Assembly (NCBI RefSeq): GCF_014203665.1
Contig: NZ_JACHJN010000020.1
Span: forward strand, 1-39,228
Reading direction: 5' to 3'
DNA: 39,228 bases
DNA from: Saccharothrix tamanrassetensis
Lineage (GTDB): Bacteria; Actinomycetota; Actinomycetes; Mycobacteriales; Pseudonocardiaceae
The first letter of the stretch is position 1; every line of letters starts with the position of its first letter. The position numbers were made by a program, and so were the translations under genes. Of the stretch, positions 14,949-23,215 are shown one piece after another. Below the pieces are notes generated by a model, which saw only the letters and a program-made list of their open reading frames with translations, searched no databases and was not told where the DNA came from.

Positions 14949-17663
14949 TCACTCCGAGCGGATGTCCACCAGTCCGGAGAGATCGAGGATGCGGGCGGGT
15001 GCGCTGCCGGGCGTCGTGGTGATGGTGAAAGAGCGGTTGTGACCGGACGCGGCGGCGGCGGCTTCCAGCAGCAGCGCGACGCCCGAGCTGCTCAGGTAGC
15101 CGAGGCCGGTGAGGTCGACCTCGACCGCCCGGTCGTCGTCGGCGGCGATGCGGGCCAGCAGCGCGGCGCGCAGGCCGGGCACGGTGTGGGTGTCCAGGTC
15201 GCCGGTCAGCCGGAGGCGCTGGACGAGCGGGTCCGCGTCCTCGCCCAGGTCGACGGTGTCCGACGCCGGGTTCTGCTCCGGCGGCGCCAGGGCGGGCGTC
15301 TGCGGCGCGTCGGCCAGGTGGAACGTGATCGTGGTGCCGTCGTGGCCGCGGTGCAGGACGACGTCGTCGGACAGCGTGTCGATCAGCTGCAGGCCGCGGC
15401 CGCGGTTGGTCGGCCCGGTCGTGGGCGGACGCCAGCAACCGTTGTCCCGCACGGTGACCTGGACGCCGGCCGAGGTGTGGCGGACGGAGTACTCGAAGTC
15501 GCCGGGTTCGTCGGTGTAGGCGTGGTCCACCGCGTTGGCGGCGGCTTCCCCCAGCGCCAGCTGGAGGTCGTAGGCCAGGTCCTCGGACAGGCCCGCGGCG
15601 TGGGCCCAGCCGGTGGTGTGGCGGCGCATGACGGCCAGCTCCGCCGGTCGCGCGGGGACCCGGCGGCGCAGCGGCGGGGGCAGGTGCCGGGCGATCACCA
15701 GCGCCACGTCGTCGTGCTGGCCCCCGGCGAGCAGCGCGCCGGTCACCGCGTCCGCCATCGCGTCGGGCCCCTGGCCGCGCGCCGCGCCGACGTGCGCGAG
15801 CAGGGTGTCCAGGCCGGCGTCCAGGTGGTCGCCGGGGCGTTCCACGAGGCCGTCGGTGTAGAGCACGATCGACGTCCCCGGGCGCAGGGTGGCGTACCGG
15901 TCCCGGTAGCCGGCCCGGCCCGGCGCGCAGAGCACCGCACCGTCGCCCGCGAGGAGCCGGGTGTCGTCCTGGTCGACCACGAGCGGCGGCGGGTGGCCCG
16001 CGACCGCCCAGCACAGCTCGCCGGTGCTCCAGTCGAACGTGAGGCACGCGCAGGTGCTGCCGGCCGCGCCGGCGATCCGGGCGGCGAACGCGTCCAGCCG
16101 TTCCAGCGCGGCGGCGGGGGAGTGGCCGTCGAGCAGGTAGCCCGCCAGCGCGCTGCGCAGCTGCCCCATCACCGCCGCGGCGGTCGGACCCTTGCCCACC
16201 ACGTCGCCGACGGACAGCGCGACCGTCGTGCCGCCGAGCGCGAGCACCTCGTACCAGTCGCCGCCGATCTGGCCGTGCGCGGACGCCGGCAGGTAGCGGG
16301 CGGAGACCGCGAGCCGGTCCAGGGCGGGCAGCTCACGGGGCAGCAGGCTGCGTTGCAGCGTCTCGGCGATCTCGTGCTCGCGCTGCCGCAGCAGTTCCCG
16401 TTCCGCTTCCACGCGCAGCCGTTCGGTGACGTCGCGGCCGATCGCCTGCACCCCGGTGCGGGTGGTCTGCGCGCTCAGCTCCACCGCGACCACCGTGCCG
16501 TCCGACCGCCGCAGGTGCCACACCTCCGTGACGGCCCTGGGCACGGACACGTCGGCGACCAGCTCGCGCAGCCGCGCCTCGTCCTCGGCCACCAGCAGGT
16601 CGTCGATGGCGGTGCCGATCAGGGCGTCCCGCCCGCGCCCGAGCAGCGCGCAGGCCGCCGCGTTGGCCTCGGCGAAGCGCAGGTCCAGGTCCAGCGTCCA
16701 GATCGCGTCGGTGGCCTGCTCGACCAGCAGCCGGTGGCGCTGCTCGCTGTCGCGCAGCGCGCGGTCGGCGTGCACCCGCTGGAGCGATTCCCAGCACCGG
16801 TTCACCGCCACCGACACCAGCTCCACCTCGGCCGGGGTCCACGGCCGGGCCACCGCCTGGTGCACGGCCATCGCGGCGACGAACCGGCCACCGCGCAGCA
16901 ACGGCAGGCAGATCACCGCCCGGATGCCGGTGAACCGGTACGCGGCCAGGTCCTCCTCGGCCAGCCGGGGGTCGTTCTCGCTGTCCACCACGACCCACGG
17001 CTCGCCGGCGCGCATGGCCCGCAGCGCGTCCTCGCCGAACTCGCGCATCGCGAACCGGCCGGGCAGCGGGGGCAGCCCGGTGGCGTGGTCCCCGCTCATC
17101 AGGAAGTGGTCCTCGTCGGGCTCGGTCTGGGCGTACGCGCACCGGTCGACGCTCAGGTGCTCGCCCAGCAGCCGCGTCGCCGCCGACATGATGTCCTCGG
17201 CGTCGTCGAGCCGTTGCAGCTCACCGTCCAACCGGGAGAGGAAGCTCTCCCGGTCCCGCGCCATCCAGTGCCCGGTCACGTCCAGCAGCACCCCGCGCAG
17301 CCGCTCCGGGGATCCGTCGCCGCCGCGCACCACCCGGAGGCGTTCGTGGAGCCACAGCATGCGCCCGTCCGCGTGGACCGCCCGGTAGGTCGCCTCGGAC
17401 TCGTCCCGCTCGGTGGTGGTCCGCGCCCGGAACCGGGCGACCTCGGCGTGGTCCTCGGGGTGGACGACGGATTCCCACGCATCGGGACGCCCGATCCACC
17501 ACTGCGCCGGCCGGCCGAGCAGTTCCGCCGCGTGCGCCGAGACGAACAGCGGCGCCCCGCTTCGGGCGTCGGCCTCGTACACGACCACCGGCAGGCCGTC
17601 CACCAGGGCGGATACCTCCGTGCCGGGTACGTGGCCCTCGCCGTCGGAGCCGTCCGGGTTCAT
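14949..17663 (-). CDS. PAS-GAF-PAS-SpoIIE phosphatase-HATPase-STAS fusion
   Basis: A 904-residue partner-switching protein combining all activities in one chain. Domains: PAS (about 15-135), GAF (145-300), PAS (305-415), PP2C/SpoIIE phosphatase (435-660), RsbW-like ATPase (665-785), STAS (800-900). Phosphatase metal motifs are GGDWYEVL, SVGDVVGKG, YTDGLVERPG and QHDDVALVI. The kinase keeps the N-box (LGEAAANAVDHAY) and G-boxes (RDNG, NRGRGLQLI). The STAS has LGYLSSSGVALLL with the phosphorylatable Ser. The order phosphatase-kinase-STAS is that of Mycobacterium tuberculosis Rv1364c, with extra sensors added. It should integrate a ligand or redox signal into control of an alternative sigma factor. 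The ATG at 17663 is chosen with GGGGAA ten bases upstream; a TTG three codons earlier is possible. Confidence 0.9.
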   Translation of the reverse strand: MNPDGSDGEGHVPGTEVSALVDGLPVVVYEADARSGAPLFVSAHAAELLGRPAQWWIGRPDAWESVVHPEDHAEVARFRARTTTERDESEATYRAVHADGRMLWLHERLRVVRGGDGSPERLRGVLLDVTGHWMARDRESFLSRLDGELQRLDDAEDIMSAATRLLGEHLSVDRCAYAQTEPDEDHFLMSGDHATGLPPLPGRFAMREFGEDALRAMRAGEPWVVVDSENDPRLAEEDLAAYRFTGIRAVICLPLLRGGRFVAAMAVHQAVARPWTPAEVELVSVAVNRCWESLQRVHADRALRDSEQRHRLLVEQATDAIWTLDLDLRFAEANAAACALLGRGRDALIGTAIDDLLVAEDEARLRELVADVSVPRAVTEVWHLRRSDGTVVAVELSAQTTRTGVQAIGRDVTERLRVEAERELLRQREHEIAETLQRSLLPRELPALDRLAVSARYLPASAHGQIGGDWYEVLALGGTTVALSVGDVVGKGPTAAAVMGQLRSALAGYLLDGHSPAAALERLDAFAARIAGAAGSTCACLTFDWSTGELCWAVAGHPPPLVVDQDDTRLLAGDGAVLCAPGRAGYRDRYATLRPGTSIVLYTDGLVERPGDHLDAGLDTLLAHVGAARGQGPDAMADAVTGALLAGGQHDDVALVIARHLPPPLRRRVPARPAELAVMRRHTTGWAHAAGLSEDLAYDLQLALGEAAANAVDHAYTDEPGDFEYSVRHTSAGVQVTVRDNGCWRPPTTGPTNRGRGLQLIDTLSDDVVLHRGHDGTTITFHLADAPQTPALAPPEQNPASDTVDLGEDADPLVQRLRLTGDLDTHTVPGLRAALLARIAADDDRAVEVDLTGLGYLSSSGVALLLEAAAAASGHNRSFTITTTPGSAPARILDLSGLVDIRSE

Positions 17664-17898
17664 CTGCGCCAACTTCCCCGACGCACCCAGCCGCTGCTCG
17701 GGCGGCCTGGCGGTTCAACGGAACCGGCGTCGCTGTGCTCGACAACGCACGATACAGCCGCCGTGGGCGGTCGCGGTGACGGCGGGAGGGGTAAGGTGGT
17801 GCGCTGTCGCGAGGATCCGGACATCCCGGCTTCGGCGGTGCACGTCGTGGGTTCAGCAGCCAGCCCGCCACCCTTTCCAGAAGACGAGAGGCGCCCTG

Positions 17899-18303
17899 GT
17901 GGACGACCCACGCGGTATCAAGATCGACATCGACTTGACCGGCGACTCCGTCGTGCTCTCCGTCGCGGGCGAGATCGACATGTCCGAGGCGCCGGCCTTC
18001 GAACGCGAAGTGCTCACCGTGCTGGCAGACCGCCCGCACGCGCTCGTGGTCGACCTGAGCGCGGTCGACTTCTTCGGCTCGCACGGGATCTCGGTGCTCC
18101 TCACGGCCCTGCGGCACGCCCTCCGGTACGGTGTCGGATTCGCCGTGGTGGCCGACCACCGGCCGGTGCGCAGACCGCTCGAGGTGACCGACCTCGCCGA
18201 GACCCTGAGCCTGCACGCCACGCTGCCCGAAGCCCTGGCAGCACTGGAAGACTCGGCAGCACTGACGGAAGGGTCGATCACGCGCCATGCCGCACAGCGG
18301 TGA
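17899..18303 (+). CDS. STAS-domain anti-sigma factor antagonist
   Basis: A 134-residue STAS protein: VVLSVAGEIDMSEAPAFER and LVVDLSAVDFFGSHGISVLL. The phosphoacceptor Ser is present in FGSHGI (Asp of the usual DSxGL replaced by Gly, as in the STAS protein at 14418). It is the first gene of a tight rightward run and overlaps the next by 17 bases, so it is very likely co-translated with the MEDS proteins. The start is a GTG with GAGAGG seven bases upstream. Expected role: RsbV-type antagonist, a substrate of the RsbA-like kinase and SpoIIE phosphatase encoded just downstream (inference from gene order). Confidence 0.87.
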   Translation: MDDPRGIKIDIDLTGDSVVLSVAGEIDMSEAPAFEREVLTVLADRPHALVVDLSAVDFFGSHGISVLLTALRHALRYGVGFAVVADHRPVRRPLEVTDLAETLSLHATLPEALAALEDSAALTEGSITRHAAQR

Positions 18304-19153
18304 CACCAAGCCGGAACGGCACATCCGCCGGTCCGCGCGCGGACCCGACCGGCACGCCCACCTGTGCTGGTGGTACCGCGACCCGGCCGAGTTCCTGGTC
18401 CGCGCCAAGGAGTTCCTCGCCGAGGGGCTCGCGCTCGGGCAGCGCGTCCGGTACCTCGGACCGGCCGGTCCCGACGCCTTGGCCGCCGCACTGGGCGAGG
18501 TGGACGGGATGGCCGCGGCGCTGGACGGCGGCGCGGTCGAGGTCGCCTCGCCCGAACCGGGCTCCCCGTCGGACCCGGTCGTCGACCCGGCCGGTCAGGT
18601 CGCGGCCTACGCCGAGGCCACCGAAGAGGCGCTCGCGGCCGGTTACACCGGTCTCCGGGTCGCCGCGGACCACACCGCCCTGGCTCGGACGCCGGCGCAG
18701 GTGGCCGCGTTGCTGCGCCACGAGCACCTGGTCGACCGGTATTCGGTCGACCGGCCGTTCGCGGCGATGTGCGCGTACGACATCACACGACTGGGTGACG
18801 ACACGGTGGCGCAGCTCACCGCCGTGCACCCCGACACCAACCGGCCGGGGCAGTTCCGGCTGCACGCCGCGCAGGTACCCGGAGCCGCCGTCCAACTCGG
18901 CGGTGAACTCGACCTGGGCTGCCACGACCTGCTGGAGGCGCTGCTGGCGCAGCTCGACCCACAGCCCGGCGGCGGCGAGTTCGTCGTGTACGCGCCCGAA
19001 TTGACCTTCATCGACCACCACGGCCTGCTGGCCCTGGCCGACCACGCCCGGCAACGGGGTGCGACGGCCGTTCTCCGCACCGCCTGTACCGGCGCGGCGC
19101 GGGTCGTCAGCGCCCTCGAACTGCCCAACGTGCGGGTGGAGAGCATCACATGA
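18287..19153 (+). CDS. MEDS sensory domain fused to STAS
   Basis: A 288-residue protein. Residues about 21-185 form a MEDS (methanogen/methylotroph DcmR sensory) domain: RHAHLCWWYRDPAEFLVRAK at the start, later LRVAADHTALA and FAAMCAYDI. Residues 190-285 form a STAS domain (QLGGELDLGCHDLLEALL and LTFIDHHGLLAL). The position of the phospho-serine is His: Asp243-His244-His245-Gly-Leu instead of D-S-x-G-L. It therefore probably cannot be switched by Ser phosphorylation and may act as a constitutive or ligand-gated antagonist. It overlaps the upstream STAS gene by 17 bp and the downstream MEDS-kinase by 4 bp. MEDS ligands are unproven; small organic molecules are often suggested. Confidence 0.85.
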   Translation: MPHSGDTKPERHIRRSARGPDRHAHLCWWYRDPAEFLVRAKEFLAEGLALGQRVRYLGPAGPDALAAALGEVDGMAAALDGGAVEVASPEPGSPSDPVVDPAGQVAAYAEATEEALAAGYTGLRVAADHTALARTPAQVAALLRHEHLVDRYSVDRPFAAMCAYDITRLGDDTVAQLTAVHPDTNRPGQFRLHAAQVPGAAVQLGGELDLGCHDLLEALLAQLDPQPGGGEFVVYAPELTFIDHHGLLALADHARQRGATAVLRTACTGAARVVSALELPNVRVESIT

Positions 19154-20103
19154 CCGCTGGCATCGACGACAGGTTCGTCCACCCCGCCCTGTTCTACCGG
19201 TCCGACGAGGACTACCTCGCCGCCCTCGTCCCGTTCGTCGTGGACGGCCTCGACCTCGGCCAGTCGGTCGCCCTCGCGGTGCCCGGCCGGAAGCTCGACC
19301 TGGTCCGGGGCGCCCTGGGGGGCAACGCACGGCACGTGACGCTGCTCGACATGGCGCACGAGGGCCGCAACCCCGGCCGGATCATCGCCCGGGTGCTGCG
19401 CCGCTTCGCCGACCGGTACCGCGACCGGCACGTCCGCATCGTCGGCGAGCCCATCTGGGCCGGCCGCAGCGGTGTCGAGTACCCGGCGTGCGCCCAGCAC
19501 GAGGCACTGATCAACGCCGCCTTCGCCGGCCGCGACGTGACCATCCTGTGCCCGTACGACGTCTCCGCCCTGGACGAGCGCGCGCTCGCCGACGCCAGGG
19601 CCACCCACCCGGTGATCTGGGAGGACGCCCGGCGCTACGCCAGCGACCGGTACGCGCCCGAGGCGGTGGTCGCCCGCTACAACGAGCCCTTCCCGGACAC
19701 CACCACCGGCGCCGCGGTCCTGGTCCTGGAGAGCAGCGCCGACCTCGGCCGGGCGCGGCGGCTGGCCACCGGGCACGCCCGGGAGCTGGGGTTGGCCGAC
19801 GAACGGGTGTCGGACCTCGAACTGATCGTCACCGAGCTGACCACCAACAGCCTCCGGCACACCGACGGTCCGTGCCGGCTGGCCGTCCGGCGCGAGCACG
19901 ACCACCTGGTGTGCGAGGTCAGCGACACCGGACGGCTGGCGGACCCGCTGGCCGGACGCCACCCGGCCGAGCCCGGCCAGCCGGCGGGCCGGGGTCTGCT
20001 GCTGGTCAACGACCTCGCCGACCTCGTCCGCGTGCACCGCCGGGCGGACGGCACCACCGTGCGCGCCCTGCTCCGCCTCGATCCCGTTCGCGGCGGCACG
20101 TGA
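19150..20103 (+). CDS. RsbA-like anti-sigma factor kinase (MEDS-HATPase)
   Basis: A 317-residue protein with an N-terminal MEDS domain (about 8-180; starts FVHPALFYRSDEDYLAAL) and a C-terminal histidine-kinase-type ATPase domain of the RsbW/anti-sigma class (190-312). The ATPase shows the N-box ELTTNSLRH (Glu229, Asn233), the G1 box SDTGR and the G2 box AGRGLLLV. It lacks an H-box, so it is a serine kinase/anti-sigma type rather than a two-component kinase. Proteins with this architecture are named RsbA family. It starts with an ATG that overlaps the stop of the MEDS-STAS gene (ATGA). Likely targets are STAS proteins in this cluster and an unlinked sigma factor. Confidence 0.88.
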   Translation: MTAGIDDRFVHPALFYRSDEDYLAALVPFVVDGLDLGQSVALAVPGRKLDLVRGALGGNARHVTLLDMAHEGRNPGRIIARVLRRFADRYRDRHVRIVGEPIWAGRSGVEYPACAQHEALINAAFAGRDVTILCPYDVSALDERALADARATHPVIWEDARRYASDRYAPEAVVARYNEPFPDTTTGAAVLVLESSADLGRARRLATGHARELGLADERVSDLELIVTELTTNSLRHTDGPCRLAVRREHDHLVCEVSDTGRLADPLAGRHPAEPGQPAGRGLLLVNDLADLVRVHRRADGTTVRALLRLDPVRGGT

Positions 20104-20150
20104 CGTGACCGGGTGAACCGGCCACGAGGACCACGCTGCTGAGGAGACCG

Positions 20151-21716
20151 GTGCCGAACGATCCCGACAGCCTCCTCCGGGACGCCACCAGGGTGCTCGC
20201 ACCGCTGCTGGACTCCGCTCCGGTCGGGTTCGCGATGTTCGACACCGACCTGCGGTACCTCTACATCAACCCCGCGCTGGCCGCCATGCACGGTCTGCCG
20301 CCCCACGAGCACCTCGGGCGCACGATGGGCGAGCTGTTCGCACCCGGGCACGTCGCGCCGGTCGAGCCGGGTATCCGCGAGGTGGTCGAGTGCGGCGCCG
20401 TGCACCGCGACGCCGAGCTCCGGTTCGACGTGGACGGCCTGCCGAGGCACTTCAAGGTGAACCGCTTCCCGTTGCGCGGCAGCGACGGCGCGGTGGTCGC
20501 CGCGGCGGTCATGGTGCAGGACGTCACCGAGGCGCGGCTGTTCACCGACCTTGAGAGCGAGCGGGGCGGGCTGCGGCTGCGCGCCGAGTGGGCGCAGCGG
20601 CTGGAGCAGGCCCAGCGCATCGGGGGAGTGGGCTCCTGGGAGCTGGACCTGCGGGACGGCTCGGTGGTGTGGTCGCCGAACCTGTGCCGGATCGTCGGGC
20701 TGGCGGGCTCACCGTCGACCCTGGACGAGGTGCTGGACCTGGTGCACCCGGACGACCTGGACGCGACCCGCGGCTACTACGGCGACCTCGTCGCGGGTGC
20801 GGGTCCGGCCGAGGCGGAGACCCGGCTGCGCCGCCCGGACGGCACGGTCGTCGTGCTGTCCTCGGTGGCCGAGGCGGTGCGGGACGGCTCGGGCGCGTTG
20901 ATCGGACTGCACGGGGTGTGCGCCGACCGCACCGCCCGCCGGCAGGCCGAGGCGCAGGCCCGCGCGGCCTCCGCCCAGGCCGCGACCGCGACCGCGCACC
21001 TGCACGCCGAGCAGCAGGTCGTGCTGCGCCTCCAGCGCGCGTTGCTGCCACCCCGCATCCCGGAGGTGGCCGGCGTGGAACTGGCCGCCGCCTACGAGCC
21101 GTCCGACACCGCGACCGGTGTCGGGGGCGACTTCTACGACGCGTTCACGGTTTCCGGCGACCGGCTCGCGATCGCGGTCGGCGACGTGGTCGGCCACGAC
21201 GTGGAGGCCGCCGTGACGATGGGCCGGGTCCGCAACGCGATCCGCGCGTACGCGATGCGCGACCCCAGCCCGGACCGGCTGCTCGCCGAGCTGAACCGCC
21301 TCGTGTGCACGGACCCCGACCTGGTGCTCACGTCGGTGTTCTACGCCGTCTACACCCCGGAGAGCGGCCTGCTGCGCTACGCCAACGCCGGCCACCCGCA
21401 CCCGATCCTGGTCTCCGGCGACGGGATCGGCCCGCTGGAGCACCGCCACGGCCTGATCCTGGGCGTGCGGCGGGACGCCGACTACCGCGAGCAGCACATC
21501 CTGCTCGCACCGCGCGACCTGCTGCTCTGCTACACCGACGGCCTGGTCGAACGCCGGGGCAGCGACCTGGACGCCGGCACCCGCGCGTTGTGCGACACGC
21601 TCGGCTCGCCGCTGCTGCCCGAACGGCCGGACCTGCTGGCCCCGTTGCTGATCAGCCTGCTCGCGCCGGCGACGAGCCGGGACGACATCTGCGTCCTGGC
21701 GCTCCGCCGCACCTGA
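20151..21716 (+). CDS. PAS-PAS SpoIIE/RsbU-type protein phosphatase
   Basis: A 521-residue serine phosphatase. Two PAS domains (about 15-130: APVGFAMFDTDLRYLYINPA; and 150-262: VGSWELDLRDGSVVW) lead through a coiled-coil linker (265-290, Ala/Gln/Glu-rich) into the PP2C/SpoIIE domain (295-520). Metal-binding motifs are VGGDFYDAF, AVGDVVGHD, YTDGLVERRG and TSRDDICVL. This class dephosphorylates RsbV-like STAS antagonists. The PAS domains should gate activity by a small ligand, redox or light; no flavin Cys motif is obvious. The start is a GTG with AGGAG four to five bases upstream, 47 bp after the RsbA-like gene, completing an antagonist-kinase-phosphatase set. Confidence 0.9.
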   Translation: MPNDPDSLLRDATRVLAPLLDSAPVGFAMFDTDLRYLYINPALAAMHGLPPHEHLGRTMGELFAPGHVAPVEPGIREVVECGAVHRDAELRFDVDGLPRHFKVNRFPLRGSDGAVVAAAVMVQDVTEARLFTDLESERGGLRLRAEWAQRLEQAQRIGGVGSWELDLRDGSVVWSPNLCRIVGLAGSPSTLDEVLDLVHPDDLDATRGYYGDLVAGAGPAEAETRLRRPDGTVVVLSSVAEAVRDGSGALIGLHGVCADRTARRQAEAQARAASAQAATATAHLHAEQQVVLRLQRALLPPRIPEVAGVELAAAYEPSDTATGVGGDFYDAFTVSGDRLAIAVGDVVGHDVEAAVTMGRVRNAIRAYAMRDPSPDRLLAELNRLVCTDPDLVLTSVFYAVYTPESGLLRYANAGHPHPILVSGDGIGPLEHRHGLILGVRRDADYREQHILLAPRDLLLCYTDGLVERRGSDLDAGTRALCDTLGSPLLPERPDLLAPLLISLLAPATSRDDICVLALRRT

Positions 21717-21743
21717 CCGGCCGCCCCGTTCGCCCGCGGTACG

Positions 21744-22187
21744 TCACACGGCGTACTGCGCCGCCGGCTCGGCGATCGGCTGCCCCGCGCCCACGGTGAG
21801 CCGGAGGTGCCCGCTGCCCACCGTCGCCAGGCGCACGCGGCGGGGCTCGCCGGGCCGTTCACCGCTGAGCAGCCGCGTGACGAACCGCGCCACCTCGGTC
21901 GGCGGCGGCACGAGTTCCCCCTGCAGGTAGGCGACGACGACCAGTTCCTGGCCGCTGTCCGTCTCCAGGGCGGCGGACCACCCGTACTCCTCGTCCCACA
22001 GCAGCGCGACATCCAGGTCGGGGAACGCGGGGATGCGGCCGTCCAACGCGAGGTAGGCGTTGGCGGGCGGGCCCGCGTCGATGAAGGAACTCTCACCGTC
22101 GAGTCCCAGGGCCGCGGTGACCCGGCTGATGTACCGCCGCAGCCGCAGAGCCACCATGTCGTCGAAGTCCTCGTCCACCACACCCAC
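21744..22187 (-). CDS. DUF6292 family protein
   Basis: A 147-residue protein with the DUF6292 pattern: LRRYISRVTAALGL near the start, FPDLDVALLWDEEYGWSAAL in the middle, LVVVAYLQGELVPPP and then a Pro/Glu-containing helix. The family occurs in Pseudonocardiales and related actinomycetes with unknown function. The start is uncertain (GTG at 22187 or a GTG three codons downstream) because no strong ribosome binding site is visible. It is convergent with the SpoIIE phosphatase gene, 27 bp away, and is not obviously part of that system. Confidence 0.8.
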   Translation of the reverse strand: MGVVDEDFDDMVALRLRRYISRVTAALGLDGESSFIDAGPPANAYLALDGRIPAFPDLDVALLWDEEYGWSAALETDSGQELVVVAYLQGELVPPPTEVARFVTRLLSGERPGEPRRVRLATVGSGHLRLTVGAGQPIAEPAAQYAV

Positions 22188-22580
22188 CCGCCCAGCACTC
22201 GTGTTCCACTGGCGCCGGCTGCTCGACGCCCGGTCGGGGTACCCACCGGGACCGGTCGCCTATCGCGCCCCGGGACCTGTTCCGATCAAGTCATCCGAAC
22301 GTCCCACCCGCCGACGCCGAAGACCGCCCGAACCGCCCTGGCGGCGGGCGACTCGCACGACGTGGTCCACGGCCACTCCGCGGAAGGCGATCAAGTGCGG
22401 ACGCGCGGCGCAGCGGCAGCGTCAAGTCCACTGTGGACAGTGTGATTCCGCTATGCCACAGGCGGCCTTCATTGGCAAGGTCGTCGCGCTGTGACGGTGG
22501 ACGCGCCCGGACGGCGGTAGGTGTTCCGCCGCACGCTCGGCACACTCAAGAGGTCCAGACCAATCGTCAATGGAGGCCCT
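22188..22580. promoter_or_regulatory. 393-bp gene-free region with small palindrome
   Basis: This divergent intergenic region between DUF6292 and a secreted-protein gene has no convincing ORF. At 22426-22438 lies a perfect palindrome GTCCAC-T-GTGGAC, overlapped by CACTG/CAGTG arms at 22429-22433 and 22438-22442. Symmetry of this size fits a regulator-binding site. It lies about 140 bp before the secreted-protein start. No consensus -35/-10 pair could be picked confidently. Confidence 0.35.
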
Positions 22581-23009
22581 GTGCGGAGTTCCACCAACCG
22601 CAAGCGCACTGTCCGGACCCTCGCCGCCGTGGCCCTGGCCGCCGGCGCGCTCACCGTCGCGGCGGGTCCGGCGGTCGCGACCGCCGGCACCCCGGCGACC
22701 ACCTCCGCGGTCGCCGGCTGCGTGACCACGGACATCCACGTCGACCCGGCGGCGAGAGAGGCCGGTTGGACGGTCGACTGCTCCAGCCGCCGGTACGTGT
22801 ACGTCGACGTCACCGTGTTCGCCGGTGGCGTGGCGGACAGCAACCCCAGCGAGTCGAAGTGGGTCGATGCCGGGGACACCTGGCAGGACCTCAACGTCTA
22901 CCCGCAGACCACCCCGCCCATCGACCACATCTGCGTGCACCTGGTCAGCTACGTGGATCCGACCAACCCGTTCGAGCAGCCGGAGACCATCGGGCACTCC
23001 TGCGTGTGA
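22581..23009 (+). CDS. Small secreted protein with four cysteines
   Basis: A 142-residue protein with a clear Sec signal peptide: basic N-region (RSSTNRKRTVRTL), hydrophobic core (AAVALAAGALTVAAG) and a likely Ala-x-Ala cleavage near residue 30. The mature part (~110 residues) is predicted beta-rich (RYVYVDVTVFAGG, HICVHLVSYVDP) and holds four Cys, enough for two disulfides. I do not recognise the family. The GTG start at 22581 has GGAGG four bases upstream; the frame is open to 22521 but that would bury the signal peptide. Two strong hairpins follow the stop, so it is probably monocistronic. Confidence 0.75.
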   Translation: MRSSTNRKRTVRTLAAVALAAGALTVAAGPAVATAGTPATTSAVAGCVTTDIHVDPAAREAGWTVDCSSRRYVYVDVTVFAGGVADSNPSESKWVDAGDTWQDLNVYPQTTPPIDHICVHLVSYVDPTNPFEQPETIGHSCV

Positions 23010-23021
23010 CCCGGTGACGGT

Positions 23022-23050
23022 CGGCGTGGCCAGGCGTAGGGGCCACGCCG
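23022..23050 (+). terminator. Hairpin 1 downstream of secreted-protein gene
   Basis: Ten-base perfect arms at 23022-23031 and 23041-23050 around a 9-base loop, starting 12 bp after the stop of the secreted-protein gene. It is GC-rich without a T-tract, consistent with an actinobacterial terminator. Confidence 0.55.
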
Positions 23051-23060
23051 GGAACACCGT

Positions 23061-23101
23061 GCCGCGGCCGTCCCGGTGGAAGACACCGGGACGGCCGCGG
23101 C
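23061..23101 (+). terminator. Hairpin 2, perfect 18-bp stem
   Basis: Exact 18-base arms at 23061-23078 and 23084-23101 with a 5-base GAAGA loop. Together with the hairpin just upstream it forms a double terminator-like block that isolates the secreted-protein gene from the SEFIR-NTPase gene 115 bp further on. Confidence 0.7.
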
Positions 23102-23215
23102 CTCCGGTCCCATCTCGTTGCCGGGCAAGGGCGACGGCGCTGCGGGATACCGATGCGTCTCCGGTCGGCGGTGCGTCGCCGGGAGGGCACCGGTGAACCA
23201 CTATGGTGACCTCCC

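Noticed and set aside
14817..19004. 1395-codon plus-strand frame
   Set aside because: It crosses four clearly recognised sigma-control genes in other frames and has repetitive Arg/Gly/Val/Gln composition, so it is non-coding.
22426..22442. CTGTCCAC/GTGGACAG motif as a widespread regulatory element
   Set aside because: The same octamer recurs inside coding sequence (for example near 14548, 26107, 28796, 28982 and 36618), often as Val-Asp-Ser codons, so most copies are likely chance or codon bias.
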